Assembly: GCA_020851565.1 (NCBI GenBank)
Contig: JADZCN010000044.1
Location: 1-51,113, forward strand
DNA from: Acidobacteriota bacterium
GTDB taxonomy: Bacteria; Acidobacteriota; Vicinamibacteria; Vicinamibacterales; UBA2999
Length of the DNA stretch: 51,113 nt
Direction: 5' to 3'
The notes under the pieces are model-generated. The model had not been told where the DNA came from and searched no databases. It was given only the letters and a program-made list of their open reading frames with translations. Positions 9,153 to 18,987 of this stretch are shown piece after piece. A program made the position numbers and the translations under genes. How positions within the stretch are numbered: position 1 is the first letter of the stretch; every line of letters starts with the position of its first letter.

Positions 9153-9470
9153 TCAGTGGACCTTGAGGGGATCGGACCAGGCCGAAAGGCCGGTCACGAC
9201 ATCGAACTCACGGAGGAGCCGGGCCATCACTTCATCGGCGTCGGCCTTCTCGGAGAGGTGTTCGAGGTCTGAAATCACGCGCTGGAGCGCACGTTCGACG
9301 CCGCAGATGGCCTGCTCGGAGAAGTACTCCCGCTGCTGCTGCAGGCACCGTTGATGTTTGAGGAATTCTTCGCGGTAGAAATCGGCGAGTGTCGAGACGG
9401 GGAGCTTCGCGGGACGGTCGGTGAGGAAGTTCGGGAGGCGGTTCCTAACCCTCGACATATCCGACAACAT
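9153..9470 (-). CDS. Conserved-looking small protein of unknown function
   Basis: A 105-residue soluble protein not recognised as a known family. It begins [18 protein letters not shown] and contains [32 protein letters not shown], then [30 protein letters not shown]. The second half is predicted to be helical, heptad-like and rich in Glu/Arg/Gln. No signal peptide or membrane segment is visible. It lies 31 nt after ftsX and 20 nt before the glycerate kinase, so it is very probably part of the same transcript. A second ATG four codons in (9458) is an equally possible start. Amino-acid composition is normal for a protein and the frame is undisturbed. The other frames here read poorly, which supports coding. 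Confidence 0.65.
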   Translation of the reverse strand: MLSDMSRVRNRLPNFLTDRPAKLPVSTLADFYREEFLKHQRCLQQQREYFSEQAICGVERALQRVISDLEHLSEKADADEVMARLLREFDVVTGLSAWSDPLKVH

Positions 9471-9501
9471 CTTCAAGTGTAAAGATCTCGTCACACGCTT
9501 G

Positions 9502-10389
9502 TCAACGGGCCGACCGCGAGGCCACGTGCCCGGCCAGGGCGCCCACGCCCAGGCCCGCGCCCACCAGCAGCACCATGTCCCGGAGCGACAGGAACGAGAC
9601 GCCGTCGCCGGACAACAGCCCGGACAGTTCGGGGCCCAGCCATCCGCGGACGCTCCCGTAGCCTGCGCCGAGCACGATGAGGGCCACGAGCGCACCGATC
9701 CCACCGAGGAGCAACCCCTCGACCACGAACGGCCCGCGGATGAAGCCGAACGGCGCCCCGACCAGTTGCATGATGTCCAGCTCGTCGCGCCGGGCGTGGA
9801 GCGACAGCCGGACCACGGCCGTGACGGTGAAGGCCGCACCGAGCAGCAGCACGACGGTGAGGGCCAGGCCCGCCACGCGCACGCCGGCAATGAAAGACAG
9901 CACGCGCTCGAGCCAGCGCCGGTCGAACTGCACGTCGGCGACGCCGTCGAGGGTGCTGACCCGGGACGCGAGCGCTTCGGCCGCGTCCGCCACGCTCCCG
10001 CCCGGCCTCAGGCGCACTTCGAAGGAGGCGGGGAACGGATTGGTCCCGAGCGTGGGGGTGACGTCAGCCAGCTCGGGAAAGTCTGCCTCGAAGCGGTCGA
10101 GCGCCTGCTCCTTGGTGACGTAATCCACCTGCAGTGCGGCGGCCTCGGCCTTCAAGTGCTGCTCGATGGCCGCCCGGGCTTCCTCCGCGATGTCATCGCG
10201 CAGGAACACCGACACTTCAGCCGACTCCATCCACCGCTGTACCATGCGCTGGAGGTTGGCCGAGATCAGCAGGAATCCGCCGAGGGCGAGGAACGCGATG
10301 GAGATGGTCCCCATCGACATCGCCGCGGCGCGCCCGCCTCGCCAGAGGCTCGCGAGCGCTTCTTCGAACGAGTACCGCACCATGCTCAC
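9502..10389 (-). CDS. ftsX: Cell division protein FtsX
   Basis: The 295-residue inner-membrane protein pairs with FtsE in an ABC-like complex that activates peptidoglycan hydrolases at the division site. An N-terminal membrane segment ([20 protein letters not shown], about residues 28-47) is followed by the extracytoplasmic domain with [24 protein letters not shown] and NPFPASFEV. Three C-terminal membrane segments come next, with the FtsX/MacB-type motif [28 protein letters not shown]. The start is GTG, overlapping the ftsE stop as GTGA. The length is typical (about 300). Confidence 0.96.
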   Translation of the reverse strand: MSMVRYSFEEALASLWRGGRAAAMSMGTISIAFLALGGFLLISANLQRMVQRWMESAEVSVFLRDDIAEEARAAIEQHLKAEAAALQVDYVTKEQALDRFEADFPELADVTPTLGTNPFPASFEVRLRPGGSVADAAEALASRVSTLDGVADVQFDRRWLERVLSFIAGVRVAGLALTVVLLLGAAFTVTAVVRLSLHARRDELDIMQLVGAPFGFIRGPFVVEGLLLGGIGALVALIVLGAGYGSVRGWLGPELSGLLSGDGVSFLSLRDMVLLVGAGLGVGALAGHVASRSAR

Positions 10390-11051
10390 GGCATCCCTCC
10401 GCCCTGGTCCAGGCGGCCGTGCTCGAGATGGATGCTGCGGCGGTTCACGAACCGGATCAGCTCGGGATTGTGCGTCGCGACCAGCACCGTGGTGCCGCGC
10501 GTGTTGATGTCCCTGAACAACTTCATGATCTCGATGGAGAGCTCGGGGTCGAGATTGCCCGTGGGCTCGTCGGCGAGGATGATCTGCGGATCATTGACCA
10601 GCGCCCGGGCGATGGCGATGCGCTGCTGCTCGCCTCCCGAGAGCTCGAGGGGAAACGCCTGGAGCCGGTGCTGCAGGCCGACCCACTTCAGCACCTGGTA
10701 GGTCCGGCGCCGCTGCTGGTCGATGGGAACGCCCAGCACCCGGAGGGCGAACGAGACGTTCTCGAAGACCGTCTTGGCCGCGATGAGCTTGAAGTCCTGG
10801 AAGACGAATCCGACGGTGCGCCGGTAGGCCTGTACCTCGCTCGGGGCGAGGCGGGCGAGGTTGCGCCCGCCCACGACCACGTCGCCCTCGGAGGGCCGCT
10901 CCTGGAGCAGCAGGAGCTTCAGCAGCGTGCTCTTCCCGGCGCCGCTGGCACCGGTGAGGAACACGAATTCCCCCTTGTCGATCGTCAGCGTCAGGTTTCG
11001 CAGGGCGTAGTAGTCCCCGTACGCCTTGCTCAGGTTCTGCGTCTCGATCAC
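10386..11051 (-). CDS. ftsE: Cell division ATP-binding protein FtsE
   Basis: The 221-residue ABC ATPase is the cytoplasmic partner of FtsX. Motifs: Walker [12 protein letters not shown] (about residues 34-44), Q-loop VFQDFKLI, signature [15 protein letters not shown], Walker [12 protein letters not shown] and H-loop VATHNPELI. The segment [19 protein letters not shown] is typical of FtsE. The start is GTG at 11051. It opens the minus-strand run that continues through ftsX to selB, after a 63-nt gap from the gatB stop. Confidence 0.97.
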   Translation of the reverse strand: MIETQNLSKAYGDYYALRNLTLTIDKGEFVFLTGASGAGKSTLLKLLLLQERPSEGDVVVGGRNLARLAPSEVQAYRRTVGFVFQDFKLIAAKTVFENVSFALRVLGVPIDQQRRRTYQVLKWVGLQHRLQAFPLELSGGEQQRIAIARALVNDPQIILADEPTGNLDPELSIEIMKLFRDINTRGTTVLVATHNPELIRFVNRRSIHLEHGRLDQGGGMP

Positions 11052-11114
11052 GGTCGGTAGTCTACTAGCTCCACGCGCACCTGGCCGAATGCGGTCCCCA
11101 CGCGGCGCATCGGG

Positions 11115-12554
11115 CTAGCCAATCGCCCGCTTCAGCAGCTCCGTCACCAGCTTCGGATCGGCCTTCCCCCGCGATGCCTTCATCACCTGCCCGACCAGGA
11201 ACTGGAACTTCCGGTCCTTGCCGGCTCGAATCTCGGCCATCACGTCGGCGTGCGCCTCGACCACCGACCGGACGAGCGGCTCGAGGGCCGAGGTGTCCGA
11301 GATCTGGGCCAGCCCCTCGGCGGCCACGATGTCGTCGGCCGTTCGGCCCGTGTCGTACATCTTCCCGAACACGTCCTTGGCCACCGTGCTGCTGATGGTG
11401 CCCTTTTCCACGATGCGGACGAGGCCGGCCAGGGCCGCAGGTGCCAGCGGGACCTGCTCGATGGCGACACCCCGTTCCTTCATCGTCCGAAGCACCTCGC
11501 CCATCACCCAGTTGCTGGCCGCCTTGGGGTTTCCGGCGGCGGTGGCCGTCGCCTCGAAGTAGTCCGCCAGCCCGCGCGTCTGCGTCAGCAGCTCGGCATC
11601 GTAGGCCGGCAGGCCGTACTGCGCCTGGAACCGGGCGCTCCGCGCTTCGGGCAGCTCGGGGAGCGCGGCACGCAGTCCTTCACGGCGCGCCTCCACGATG
11701 ACGAGCGGCGGCAGGTCCGGCTCCGGGAAATAGCGGTAGTCGTGCGCCTCCTCCTTGCTCCGCATCGAGTAGGTCTTGCCCTGGGCCGCATCGAACAGCC
11801 GCGTCTCCTGCACGATGCGGCCGCCGTGCGTGATGACGTCGACGTGGCGGCCGATCTCGTACTCGATGGCTTTCTGCAGGTGCCGGAACGAGTTCACGTT
11901 CTTCACTTCCGTCTTGGTGCCCAGCATGGCGCTGCCGGCGGGGCGGACCGAGACGTTGGCGTCGCAGCGGAGGCTCCCCTCCTCCATGTTGCCGTCGTTG
12001 ACGCCCAGCCACACGAGCATCTGGCGCAGGCGCTCGAAGAAGTGCGCGGCCTCCTCGGCCGACCGCATATCCGGCTCGGAGACGATCTCGATGAGCGGCA
12101 CGCCGCTGCGGTTGTAGTCGAGGTACGTCTTGCGGTCGGAGTCGGCAAAGCCCTCGTGCAGCGACTTGCCGGCGTCCTCCTCCATGTGGATGCGCGTGAG
12201 GTGAACGAACTTCCTCGCCCCCTCGACCTCGATCTCCAGCCCCCCGCCCGTGGCGAGCGGCAGCTCGTACTGCGAGATCTGGTAGCCCTTCGGGAGGTCC
12301 GGATAGAAGTAGTTCTTCCGCGCGAACACCGACCGGGCCTGGACGTTGCAGCCGAGCGCGAGGGCGGCGGTGACCGCCAGCTCCACGGCGTGCCCGTTCA
12401 GCACCGGCAGCGCGCCGGGCAACCCGAGGCAGACCGGGCAGACGTGCGTGTTGGGCGGGGCGCCGAAGGCGGTGGGACACCCGCAGAAGATCTTGGTGCG
12501 GGTGAGGAGCTGGGCGTGGATCTCCAGGCCGATGACGGGTTCGAATGCGGGCAT
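11115..12554 (-). CDS. gatB: Asp-tRNA(Asn)/Glu-tRNA(Gln) amidotransferase subunit B
   Basis: This 479-residue subunit binds misacylated Glu-tRNA(Gln) or Asp-tRNA(Asn) and provides the kinase/transamidation site of the GatCAB complex. N-terminal motifs are [21 protein letters not shown] (zinc-binding Cys pair with later [15 protein letters not shown]), then [47 protein letters not shown] and SLRCDANVS. The C-terminal YqeY-like helical domain ends [31 protein letters not shown]. The ATG at 12554 gives the standard N-terminus [15 protein letters not shown]. An upstream in-frame ATG would add 19 non-conserved residues. gatA and gatC are not neighbours here. Confidence 0.97.
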   Translation of the reverse strand: MPAFEPVIGLEIHAQLLTRTKIFCGCPTAFGAPPNTHVCPVCLGLPGALPVLNGHAVELAVTAALALGCNVQARSVFARKNYFYPDLPKGYQISQYELPLATGGGLEIEVEGARKFVHLTRIHMEEDAGKSLHEGFADSDRKTYLDYNRSGVPLIEIVSEPDMRSAEEAAHFFERLRQMLVWLGVNDGNMEEGSLRCDANVSVRPAGSAMLGTKTEVKNVNSFRHLQKAIEYEIGRHVDVITHGGRIVQETRLFDAAQGKTYSMRSKEEAHDYRYFPEPDLPPLVIVEARREGLRAALPELPEARSARFQAQYGLPAYDAELLTQTRGLADYFEATATAAGNPKAASNWVMGEVLRTMKERGVAIEQVPLAPAALAGLVRIVEKGTISSTVAKDVFGKMYDTGRTADDIVAAEGLAQISDTSALEPLVRSVVEAHADVMAEIRAGKDRKFQFLVGQVMKASRGKADPKLVTELLKRAIG

Positions 12555-12633
12555 GATCGCGGGATGAGGAACGTCCCGGGGCACGCGGGCGGCGCCCCGG
12601 GGCTCCCGCAATTCTACATGCCCGGCGGCGGGC

Positions 12634-14226
12634 TCAGACCGATGGGCCGGCGGCCTTGACCGCGGGCGCGACGTCGGCCTCGAACGCCTTGAAGTTCTCG
12701 ACGAACATCTTCGCCAGCCTCGCCGCCTGCCGATCGTAGGCGTCCTTGTCGGCCCACGTGCCCCGCGGATCGAGCACGGCGGGCGGCACGTCGAGACAGC
12801 TGGTGGGCATCTCGATGTTGAACACCGGGTGCCGCTGGTAGCCGACGTGATTGAGCCCGCCCGAGAGCGCGGCGCGAATCATCGCGCGCGTGTGACCAAT
12901 CTTCATCCGGCTCCCCACGCCGTAGGCTCCCCCGGTCCACCCCGTGTTCACCAGCCACACCTTGGCCTGGTACCTGGCGATGCGCTCGCCCAGCTGCCGT
13001 GCGTAGACGTTGGGATTGAGCGGCAGGAATGGCGCGCCAAAGCAGGTGCTGAAGGTCGCCGTCGGCTCCGTTACGCCCTTCTCGGTCCCTGCCACCTTCG
13101 CGGTGTAGCCCGAGAGGTAGTGATACATGGCGCCCTCGGGCGAGAGCCGCGCAATCGGCGGCAGCACGCCGTAGGCGTCGGCGGTGAGCATCACGATGTT
13201 CTCGGGGTGGCCGCCCATGCCCTCGAGCACCGCGTGCTCGATGAACTCGATGGGGTACGCGCCCCGCGTGTTCTCCGTGAGCGACGCATCGTCGAAGTCC
13301 AGGCCCCGCGAGGCCGGGTCGATGACCACGTTCTCCAGCACCGTGCCGAAGCGCCGGGTCGTACTGAAGATCTGCGGCTCGGCCTCGGGCGAGAGCTTGA
13401 TCATCTTCGCGTAGCAGCCGCCCTCGAAATTGAACACGCCGCGGTCGCTCCAGCCGTGCTCGTCGTCGCCGATGAGCCGCCGCTCCGGGTCGCTCGACAG
13501 CGTCGTCTTGCCGGTGCCCGACAGCCCGAAGAAGAGCGCGGTGTCACCGGACGCGCCGATGTTGGCCGAGCAGTGCATGGCCAGGACGCCCTTGAGCGGC
13601 AGGACGTAATTGAGCACGGTGAAGATGGACTTCTTGTTCTCGCCCGCGTAGCTGGTGCCGGCGATGATCACCTCGCGACTGGCGAGGTTCAGGGCAATCA
13701 CGACCTCCGACCGCGTGCCGTGACGAGCCGGATCGGCCTTGAACGACGGCGCGGTCATCACGGTGTACTCCGGCTGGAAGCCGGGCAGGTCGGCCACGGG
13801 CGGGACGATGAAGAGGTTGCGGACGAACAGGTTGTGCCAGGCAAGCTCCTGGATGAAGCGGACAGGGAGCCGGTACGCGGGGTCGGCGCCGGCGTAGAGG
13901 TCCTGGACGAACAGTTCCTGCTGGCCCAGATGGGCGATGACGTCGGCGCGGAGGGCGTCGTAGTGCGCCGGTTGCATGGGCCGGTTGACCTTGCCCCACC
14001 AGACGTTGGCCTCGCTGGACGGCTCCTGGACGACGAACTTGTCGTTGGGCGAGCGCCCGGTGTGGGAGCCGGTGCGGCACACGAGTGGACCGTCGGCGGC
14101 GATGACGCCCTCGGCACGGCGGATGGCGTGCTCGTAAAGGGCCGCAGGCTGAAGGTTTACGTGCACGGGCTTACTGGAGCGAATGCCGACGGCCTCGAGC
14201 CCGGCGCCGGCGTGTAGCGTGCTCAT
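12634..14226 (-). CDS. pckA: Phosphoenolpyruvate carboxykinase (ATP)
   Basis: The 530-residue enzyme converts oxaloacetate and ATP to phosphoenolpyruvate, the first committed step of gluconeogenesis. Motifs are the substrate-binding [14 protein letters not shown] (about residues 55-68), the kinase-1a loop [14 protein letters not shown], the kinase-2 motif [21 protein letters not shown], and the C-terminal [23 protein letters not shown]. The ATG at 14226 was chosen because GGAG stands 9 nt upstream. Another in-frame ATG at 14241 is possible. A well-spaced promoter lies about 53 nt upstream. The gene is divergent from the ECF sigma-factor gene. Confidence 0.97.
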   Translation of the reverse strand: MSTLHAGAGLEAVGIRSSKPVHVNLQPAALYEHAIRRAEGVIAADGPLVCRTGSHTGRSPNDKFVVQEPSSEANVWWGKVNRPMQPAHYDALRADVIAHLGQQELFVQDLYAGADPAYRLPVRFIQELAWHNLFVRNLFIVPPVADLPGFQPEYTVMTAPSFKADPARHGTRSEVVIALNLASREVIIAGTSYAGENKKSIFTVLNYVLPLKGVLAMHCSANIGASGDTALFFGLSGTGKTTLSSDPERRLIGDDEHGWSDRGVFNFEGGCYAKMIKLSPEAEPQIFSTTRRFGTVLENVVIDPASRGLDFDDASLTENTRGAYPIEFIEHAVLEGMGGHPENIVMLTADAYGVLPPIARLSPEGAMYHYLSGYTAKVAGTEKGVTEPTATFSTCFGAPFLPLNPNVYARQLGERIARYQAKVWLVNTGWTGGAYGVGSRMKIGHTRAMIRAALSGGLNHVGYQRHPVFNIEMPTSCLDVPPAVLDPRGTWADKDAYDRQAARLAKMFVENFKAFEADVAPAVKAAGPSV

Positions 14227-14278
14227 ATGTGATGACTCCATGGGCCGCCGCGTCCCGCTGGCGGCATGAGAAACATGA

Positions 14279-14308
14279 ATCGTACTTATGGGAATCTTAC
14301 GAAGTCAA
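14279..14308 (-). promoter_or_regulatory. Predicted pckA promoter
   Basis: On the minus strand TTGACT (14308-14303), an 18-nt spacer and TACGAT (14284-14279) precede pckA by 52 nt. The -35 box matches consensus at five of six positions. Confidence 0.55.
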
Positions 14309-14336
14309 CAACTTACAGCCTTCCCGCGGCGGTTCC

Positions 14337-14345
14337 TGCTACAAT
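14337..14345 (+). promoter_or_regulatory. Extended -10 element upstream of the ECF sigma gene
   Basis: TGCTACAAT, identical to the element before tatA, ends 35 nt upstream of the chosen sigma-factor start. No -35 of normal type is visible at the right distance. Confidence 0.4.
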
Positions 14346-14380
14346 CCGGGGTAAACACACCCCAGATCACACCCGTAAAC

Positions 14381-15028
14381 ATGGCAGGACGTTCCGTAGT
14401 CGACGCCGGCGCCCCCCTTCGCGACAGGGTCGCGGAGACGCAGCCGTCTCCGGCTTCCGTTATCGCGACGGAAATCAAGGGGCTGGTGGCGCGTGGCGAC
14501 CGGGACCAGGCACGGGAGCGCTTCGGCGCCCTGGTGGCCGTCCTCCAGCGGCGGGCGTTGCGGGTGGCCTTCCAGTACCTCAGGAACCCGGACGACGCCG
14601 ACGAGGCCGTGCAGGATGCGTTCGTCAAGGTCTTCATGCACATCGAGCAGTACCGTGAAGACCTCTCGTTCGATGTCTGGTTCATGCGCATCCTGGTCAA
14701 TGCGTCGCTCGACCGCCTGAAGGCCCGGAACCGGCAGCAGCGCTTCATCGCGCCGGCGCCCGACGACGACGAGCGGCCCGTGGAGCAGGTGCCGGCCGCC
14801 GAGGCCTCCAGCGAGCGCCGGCTGCTGGCACGGGAGCGGTGGGAGCAGGTCACCCGAGCCGTGGCGAACCTGCCCGACCGGCAGCGGCTGGTGTTCACGC
14901 TCAGCCAGGTGGACCAGCGGACACCGGCGGAGATTGCGGCGGCCACCGGCATGAGCGCCGCCACCGTGCGGGTGCATTTGTTTCGGGCGCTGCGGAAGTT
15001 GCGGGGCGTCCTGGGAGAGCAGGCATGA
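14381..15028 (+). CDS. RNA polymerase sigma factor, ECF (sigma-70) family
   Basis: A 215-residue ECF-type sigma factor. Region 2 is recognisable as YLRNPDDADEAVQDAFVKVFMHIEQYR...FDVWFMRILVNASLDRLK, and region 4 as LPDRQRLVFTLSQVDQRTPAEIAAATGMSAATVRVHLFRALRKLR, the helix-turn-helix that reads the -35 element. A linker of about 45 residues rich in acidic residues separates them. The ATG at 14381 is preferred. An in-frame start at 14288 would lie upstream of the -10 element and adds an unlikely basic extension. The stop overlaps the start of the next gene as ATGA, the usual arrangement for a sigma factor and its membrane-bound regulator. Confidence 0.9.
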   Translation: MAGRSVVDAGAPLRDRVAETQPSPASVIATEIKGLVARGDRDQARERFGALVAVLQRRALRVAFQYLRNPDDADEAVQDAFVKVFMHIEQYREDLSFDVWFMRILVNASLDRLKARNRQQRFIAPAPDDDERPVEQVPAAEASSERRLLARERWEQVTRAVANLPDRQRLVFTLSQVDQRTPAEIAAATGMSAATVRVHLFRALRKLRGVLGEQA

Positions 15029-15516
15029 ATCGACGCGAGGAACCGGACCCGACGCTGGCCGACGCGCTCGATGCCTATCGCGCCGCCGCCTGGGCCGAGG
15101 TTGATGCGCATTTCGACGAGCGTGCCCTGGAGTCGCAGCGCCAACGCATCCTGCAGAAGGTGGCGCAGGCCGGCCAGCCTGCTCGTGTCCTGGCCTTCCC
15201 CGGGACCACGACGTCACTGCGACCCGCGGCCGGTATCAGCCGTCGCTGGATCAGCGCCGCCGCCGCGGCGGGCCTCCTGGTCGGCCTCGTGACCGGTCAG
15301 CTGCTCCACGTGCTGCCCGGCGATGCATGGGTGCACCGTGTGGCCCCGCGCGCCGCGCAGCCCTACCCGTCAGGTCGACTGACGCTCATCCCCGCGGTCG
15401 CCACAACCGACGCCGACAATGCCCTGCTCGATGCCATCGACGTGGCCGTCACCAGCCGCGGCGCCTCCGACCTGCGCGCGTTCGACGACCTGACGTTCGC
15501 GTACGAGCCCCGCTAG
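15025..15516 (+). CDS. Single-pass membrane protein, candidate anti-sigma factor
   Basis: A 163-residue protein with a charged cytoplasmic N-terminus (about 75 residues, with ERALESQRQRILQKVAQ helix). One membrane segment follows (ISAAAAAGLLVGLVTGQLLHVL, about residues 76-97), then a C-terminal part of about 65 residues outside the membrane. No zinc-binding HxxxCxxC motif of classical ZAS anti-sigma factors is present. Its start overlaps the sigma-factor stop by 4 nt and its own stop overlaps the ispH GTG by one base. Translational coupling to the sigma gene and the topology suggest it restrains that sigma factor. This is inference from position; no family was recognised. Confidence 0.7.
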   Translation: MNRREEPDPTLADALDAYRAAAWAEVDAHFDERALESQRQRILQKVAQAGQPARVLAFPGTTTSLRPAAGISRRWISAAAAAGLLVGLVTGQLLHVLPGDAWVHRVAPRAAQPYPSGRLTLIPAVATTDADNALLDAIDVAVTSRGASDLRAFDDLTFAYEPR

Positions 15517-16715
15517 TGCCCGCGCTGATCTTCCGGAAGGGCCTCGACCTCAAGCACGAGGTGGCCGGGGTTCTCGCCGACAGCTATCACAGCGCGCTCG
15601 TCGATCGGATCAAGGCCCAGGACTACCAGTACGGCAGCGGGCGGCTCACCATCCACCTGGCCCGCGAGTTCGGCTTCTGCTACGGCGTTGATCGCGCGGT
15701 GGATTACGCCTACCAGGCGCGGAAGCGCTTCCCGGATCGGCGCGTGTTCCTGACCGGCGAGATCATCCACAACCCGCACGTCAACGACCAGTTGCGCTCC
15801 CAGGGCATCCGCTTCCTCACCGACCCCTCGGACCGGGATGCCGTCCTTGGCCCGGACGACGTCGTGATCCTGCCGGCCTTCGGCGTGACCATTGCCGAGT
15901 TGCAGCGGCTGGACCGGACCGGCTGCACCCTGGTCGACACGACGTGCGGATCGGTCCTCAACGTGTGGAAGAACGTCAAGCGGTATGCGGTCGACGGGCT
16001 GACGTCCATCATCCACGGCAAGTACTGGCACGAGGAGACGCAGGCCACGGCATCGCAGGCGGTCGCGGCCAACGGCGGGCATTACCTCGTGGTGCTGGAC
16101 ACGCCCGAGGCCGAGTACGTGTGTCGATACATCGCCGGCCAGGGCAACCGCGACGAGTTCCTCGCCCGGTTCGGCCAGGCCATCTCGCCGGGGTTCGACC
16201 CGGACGTGCACCTCCAGCGGATTGGCTGCGCGAACCAGACGACCATGCTCAGCTCCGAGTCCCTGGAGATTGGGGAGATGATGCGGGAGGCCATGCGCGC
16301 GCGCTGGGGCGACGCCGAGCTCCCTGCCCGGTTCCGGGCCTTCGACACCATCTGCAGTGCCACCCAGGACCGACAGGACGCGGTCATCCACCTGCTGGAG
16401 GCCCATGCCCTGGACCTCATGGTGGTCATCGGCGGCTACAACAGCAGCAACACCTGCAACCTGGCGCGCATCTGCGCCGAACGGGTGCCCACGTTCCACA
16501 TCGCCGATCCCGAAGGGCTGGTCTCCCCCACCGAGATCCGGCATCGCGACGTGACTTCGAAGACCGAGATCGTCACCTCCGGATGGCTGCCGCGAGAGGG
16601 CCCGCTCGCCATCGGCATCACGTCGGGCGCCTCGACTCCGGACAATCTCGTGGAACTGGCCATCCGGACGCTCGATCGGTTCGCCAACGCCGAGGCGGCT
16701 GACTCCCAGGGATGA
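15516..16715 (+). CDS. ispH: 4-hydroxy-3-methylbut-2-enyl diphosphate reductase (long form)
   Basis: The 399-residue iron-sulfur enzyme performs the last step of the methylerythritol phosphate pathway, giving IPP and DMAPP. The three cluster-binding cysteines are seen in EFGFCYGVDRAVD (about residue 53), VDTTCGSV and NSSNTCNLARIC. Other family marks are GEIIHNPHVND, ILPAFGV, IIHGKYWHEE and the C-terminal GITSGASTPDNLVE. At about 400 residues it is the long type known from cyanobacteria, plants and some other phyla, not the about 315-residue proteobacterial type. Initiation is at GTG 15516, sharing one base with the stop of the preceding gene, so it is coupled to the sigma-factor operon. Confidence 0.95.
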   Translation: MPALIFRKGLDLKHEVAGVLADSYHSALVDRIKAQDYQYGSGRLTIHLAREFGFCYGVDRAVDYAYQARKRFPDRRVFLTGEIIHNPHVNDQLRSQGIRFLTDPSDRDAVLGPDDVVILPAFGVTIAELQRLDRTGCTLVDTTCGSVLNVWKNVKRYAVDGLTSIIHGKYWHEETQATASQAVAANGGHYLVVLDTPEAEYVCRYIAGQGNRDEFLARFGQAISPGFDPDVHLQRIGCANQTTMLSSESLEIGEMMREAMRARWGDAELPARFRAFDTICSATQDRQDAVIHLLEAHALDLMVVIGGYNSSNTCNLARICAERVPTFHIADPEGLVSPTEIRHRDVTSKTEIVTSGWLPREGPLAIGITSGASTPDNLVELAIRTLDRFANAEAADSQG

Positions 16716-16733
16716 GTGGGCCACCGGCGTAAA

Positions 16734-16749
16734 CGCCCCGCCCGGGGCG
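16734..16749 (+). terminator. GC hairpin after ispH (weak terminator)
   Basis: CGCCCC (16734-16739) and GGGGCG (16744-16749) form a 6-bp stem with a 4-nt loop, 18 nt after the ispH stop. No T-run follows, so it may only be a pause or Rho-assisted site. Confidence 0.35.
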
Positions 16750-16771
16750 GTCGTATCCCCCTCAGACGCCC

Positions 16772-17230
16772 ATGACAATGCCAGCTAAGTTCTTCATTTG
16801 TCTCGCTTTGTCTTTCTCACTGCTCGGCTGGCCAGGTGAGGCGGCGGCGCAGGGATTCAAGTGGTGGCAGAACGATCAGTTCAAGGAAGAGCTGGTGCTC
16901 ACCACCGAGCAGGTCACGCGCCTCGAGGAAGTGTTCCAGGCCCTGCAGCCCACGCTCAAGACCCAGAAGGAGACGCTGGACCATTTGGAGGCGAAACTCT
17001 CGAAGGTCCTCAACGATGCGCACGCCGACGAGGCGATGGTCCTTCAGGCGCTCGAAAAGGTCGAAGCCGCCCGTGGCGAGCTGAGCAAGTCCCGGACGTT
17101 GATGTCGTTCCGGATGCGGCGAATCCTGACCGCCGACCAGAACGTCAAGATGAAGGCGCTCCACGAGCAGTGGGAGCGGGAGCGCCGCAACCGATCCCCC
17201 CAGCGCAGTCGGAACAACCGGGGCCAGTAG
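16772..17230 (+). CDS. Spy/CpxP-like periplasmic protein
   Basis: A 152-residue exported helical protein. Signal peptide: residues 1-26 (KFFICLALSFSLLGWPGEAAA). The mature part shows LTTEQVTRLEEVFQALQPTLKTQKETLDHLEAKLSKVLND and FRMRRILTADQNVKMKALHEQWERER, which fits the LTxxQ-repeat helical fold of Spy/CpxP metal-resistance and chaperone proteins. The C-terminus is basic and disordered (RRNRSPQRSRNNRGQ). The start could be at 16772 or two codons later. It stands 22 nt before the TolC-type gene and so heads the efflux operon, an arrangement where such proteins monitor envelope stress or bound metal. Confidence 0.8.
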   Translation: MTMPAKFFICLALSFSLLGWPGEAAAQGFKWWQNDQFKEELVLTTEQVTRLEEVFQALQPTLKTQKETLDHLEAKLSKVLNDAHADEAMVLQALEKVEAARGELSKSRTLMSFRMRRILTADQNVKMKALHEQWERERRNRSPQRSRNNRGQ

Positions 17231-17252
17231 GCCCTGCCGCACGGAAAGGGAT

Positions 17253-18950
17253 ATGAGCAAGACAGTCTGTTACGTGGCCGTGGTCGGCCTGCTCGCCGTG
17301 CCCGCGGCCGGTGCCGCGCAGTCGCGCACCACCGATGATGCGGGACGGCAGGAGGCTGTCGTTCGCGAGGCGATCGCCGGCTATACCGAGGCCCTGCGCT
17401 CGCTCGACGCGACAGGTCCGGATCCGGAGCAGTCGCCCATCGGCCGCCAGGCCCCAGGCGGCACCCGTGAGCTGACGCTGGAAGAAAGCGTCAATCTCGC
17501 GCTCGAGAAGAACCTGGAGATCCAGGTTTCGCGGCTCGAGCCGCAGTCCACCGACTTGCAGGTTGCCGGCTTCCGGAACACGTTCCGGCCGGTGCTGTCC
17601 ACGACGTTCGGCCAGCGCGACGTCGTGAACCCGCCGACCAGCCAGCTGAACGGCGGCACCAGCGTCAACAACGGCACGACGACCTACAACTTCGGCGTGA
17701 ACCAGACGGTGCCCTGGCTGGGCGGCTCCTATTCCGTCGGATGGACGAATTCGCGTTTGTCCACCAACAACCTCTTCGCCAACTACAACCCCAGCTACAC
17801 GTCCACGCTGACGGCCGCCTACGTCCAACCGCTGATACGGGGGTTCAGGATCGACAACACGCGGCAGCAGTTGCAGGTGGCGCTCATCAACCGCGACATC
17901 TCGGACGAGAGCGTCCGGGCCACCGTGACACAGACCGTCGCCAACGTCCGGAACGCCTACTGGGACCTTGTTTTCGCACGCAGCTCCGTGGACGTGGCGC
18001 GCCGGGCGCTGTCGCTGGCGGATCGCCTCGTGGAGGACAACCAGGCGAGGGTCGAGGTCGGCACGCTCGCGCCGCTCGACATCGTCCAGGCGCAGGCCGA
18101 GGCGGCCACGCGACGCCAGGCGCTCGCCCTGGCCGAAGCCACGGCATCCACCGCGGAGCTCGCGCTGAAACGCTTCCTCGTCAACGGCACCGAAGACCCG
18201 CTCTGGAACCAGGAGCTGGTACCGGTGGATCTTCCTTCCCTCGAGCCGCCGCCGACCGACATCGAGGCGGCAGTGCGGCGCGCCATCACCGGGCGCACTG
18301 ACATCATCACCTCGCGCAAAAACCTCGAGTCGAACGACGTCAACATCCGGTTCTTCAAGAACCAGTCGATGCCCGCGCTCGATCTGAATGCCAGCTACGG
18401 CGCGCAGGGCCTCGGCGGCACGCAGTTCATCCGGCAGGGCTCCGGCCTGGGCAGCCAGATCGTGGGCACCGTCCCGGGCGGCTACACCGATGCCCTCGGC
18501 CTGCTGTTCGACCGCGTGTATCCGACGTGGAACCTGTCGGTGACACTCAGCTATCCGCTGTTTGCGAACCAGGCCGAGGCGCAGCATGCCCGGGCCCGCG
18601 TGCAGCGGCAGCAGGCCCAGACGCGGCTCCGCGCTCTCGAGGTGCAGATCGCGGCAGAGGTGGCCAACGCCGCCTTCACCGTGCAGAGCAACCTGCGGCG
18701 CGTCGAGGCGGCCAGCGCCGCGCGCGAACTGGCGCAGAAGCGGCTCGAGGCCGAGCAGAGCCGGTTCGAGGTCGGCCTCACGACCAACTTCTTCGTCGTC
18801 CAGGCGCAGCGCGACCTGCGGGATGCAGAGAACGCCGAACTGCGAGCGCTGGCCGACTACCGGAAGTCGCTGGTGAACTACGAGCGGGCGCAGCAGGCGC
18901 CGGCCGGCGGCGGCGGGGGCGGCGGCGCGACGGGCAACAGCGGTTCATAA
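17253..18950 (+). CDS. TolC-family outer-membrane efflux protein
   Basis: The 565-residue protein forms the outer-membrane channel of a tripartite exporter. A signal peptide (about residues 1-23, ending AAGAA) precedes the first OEP domain starting LTLEESVNLALEKNLEIQ. The repeat structure is visible in VRATVTQTVANVRNAYWDLVFARSSVDVARRALSLADRLVEDNQARVEVGTLAPLDIVQAQAEAA and its second-half counterpart ending FEVGLTTNFFVVQAQRDLRDAENAELRALADYRKSLVNYERAQ. The C-terminus ends in a polyglycine run and GNSGS. Length is above the usual 430-490, partly from the N-terminal extension of about 70 residues. The gene is followed 37 nt later by the adaptor. Confidence 0.93.
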   Translation: MSKTVCYVAVVGLLAVPAAGAAQSRTTDDAGRQEAVVREAIAGYTEALRSLDATGPDPEQSPIGRQAPGGTRELTLEESVNLALEKNLEIQVSRLEPQSTDLQVAGFRNTFRPVLSTTFGQRDVVNPPTSQLNGGTSVNNGTTTYNFGVNQTVPWLGGSYSVGWTNSRLSTNNLFANYNPSYTSTLTAAYVQPLIRGFRIDNTRQQLQVALINRDISDESVRATVTQTVANVRNAYWDLVFARSSVDVARRALSLADRLVEDNQARVEVGTLAPLDIVQAQAEAATRRQALALAEATASTAELALKRFLVNGTEDPLWNQELVPVDLPSLEPPPTDIEAAVRRAITGRTDIITSRKNLESNDVNIRFFKNQSMPALDLNASYGAQGLGGTQFIRQGSGLGSQIVGTVPGGYTDALGLLFDRVYPTWNLSVTLSYPLFANQAEAQHARARVQRQQAQTRLRALEVQIAAEVANAAFTVQSNLRRVEAASAARELAQKRLEAEQSRFEVGLTTNFFVVQAQRDLRDAENAELRALADYRKSLVNYERAQQAPAGGGGGGGATGNSGS

Positions 18951-18987
18951 CCGGGTAACGGCGGACGACGGAGCGATCGGACTCTTT

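Noticed and set aside
11250..12659. Long plus-strand frame opposite gatB
   Set aside because: Composition and lack of motifs mark it as a shadow of gatB; gatB has all family motifs.
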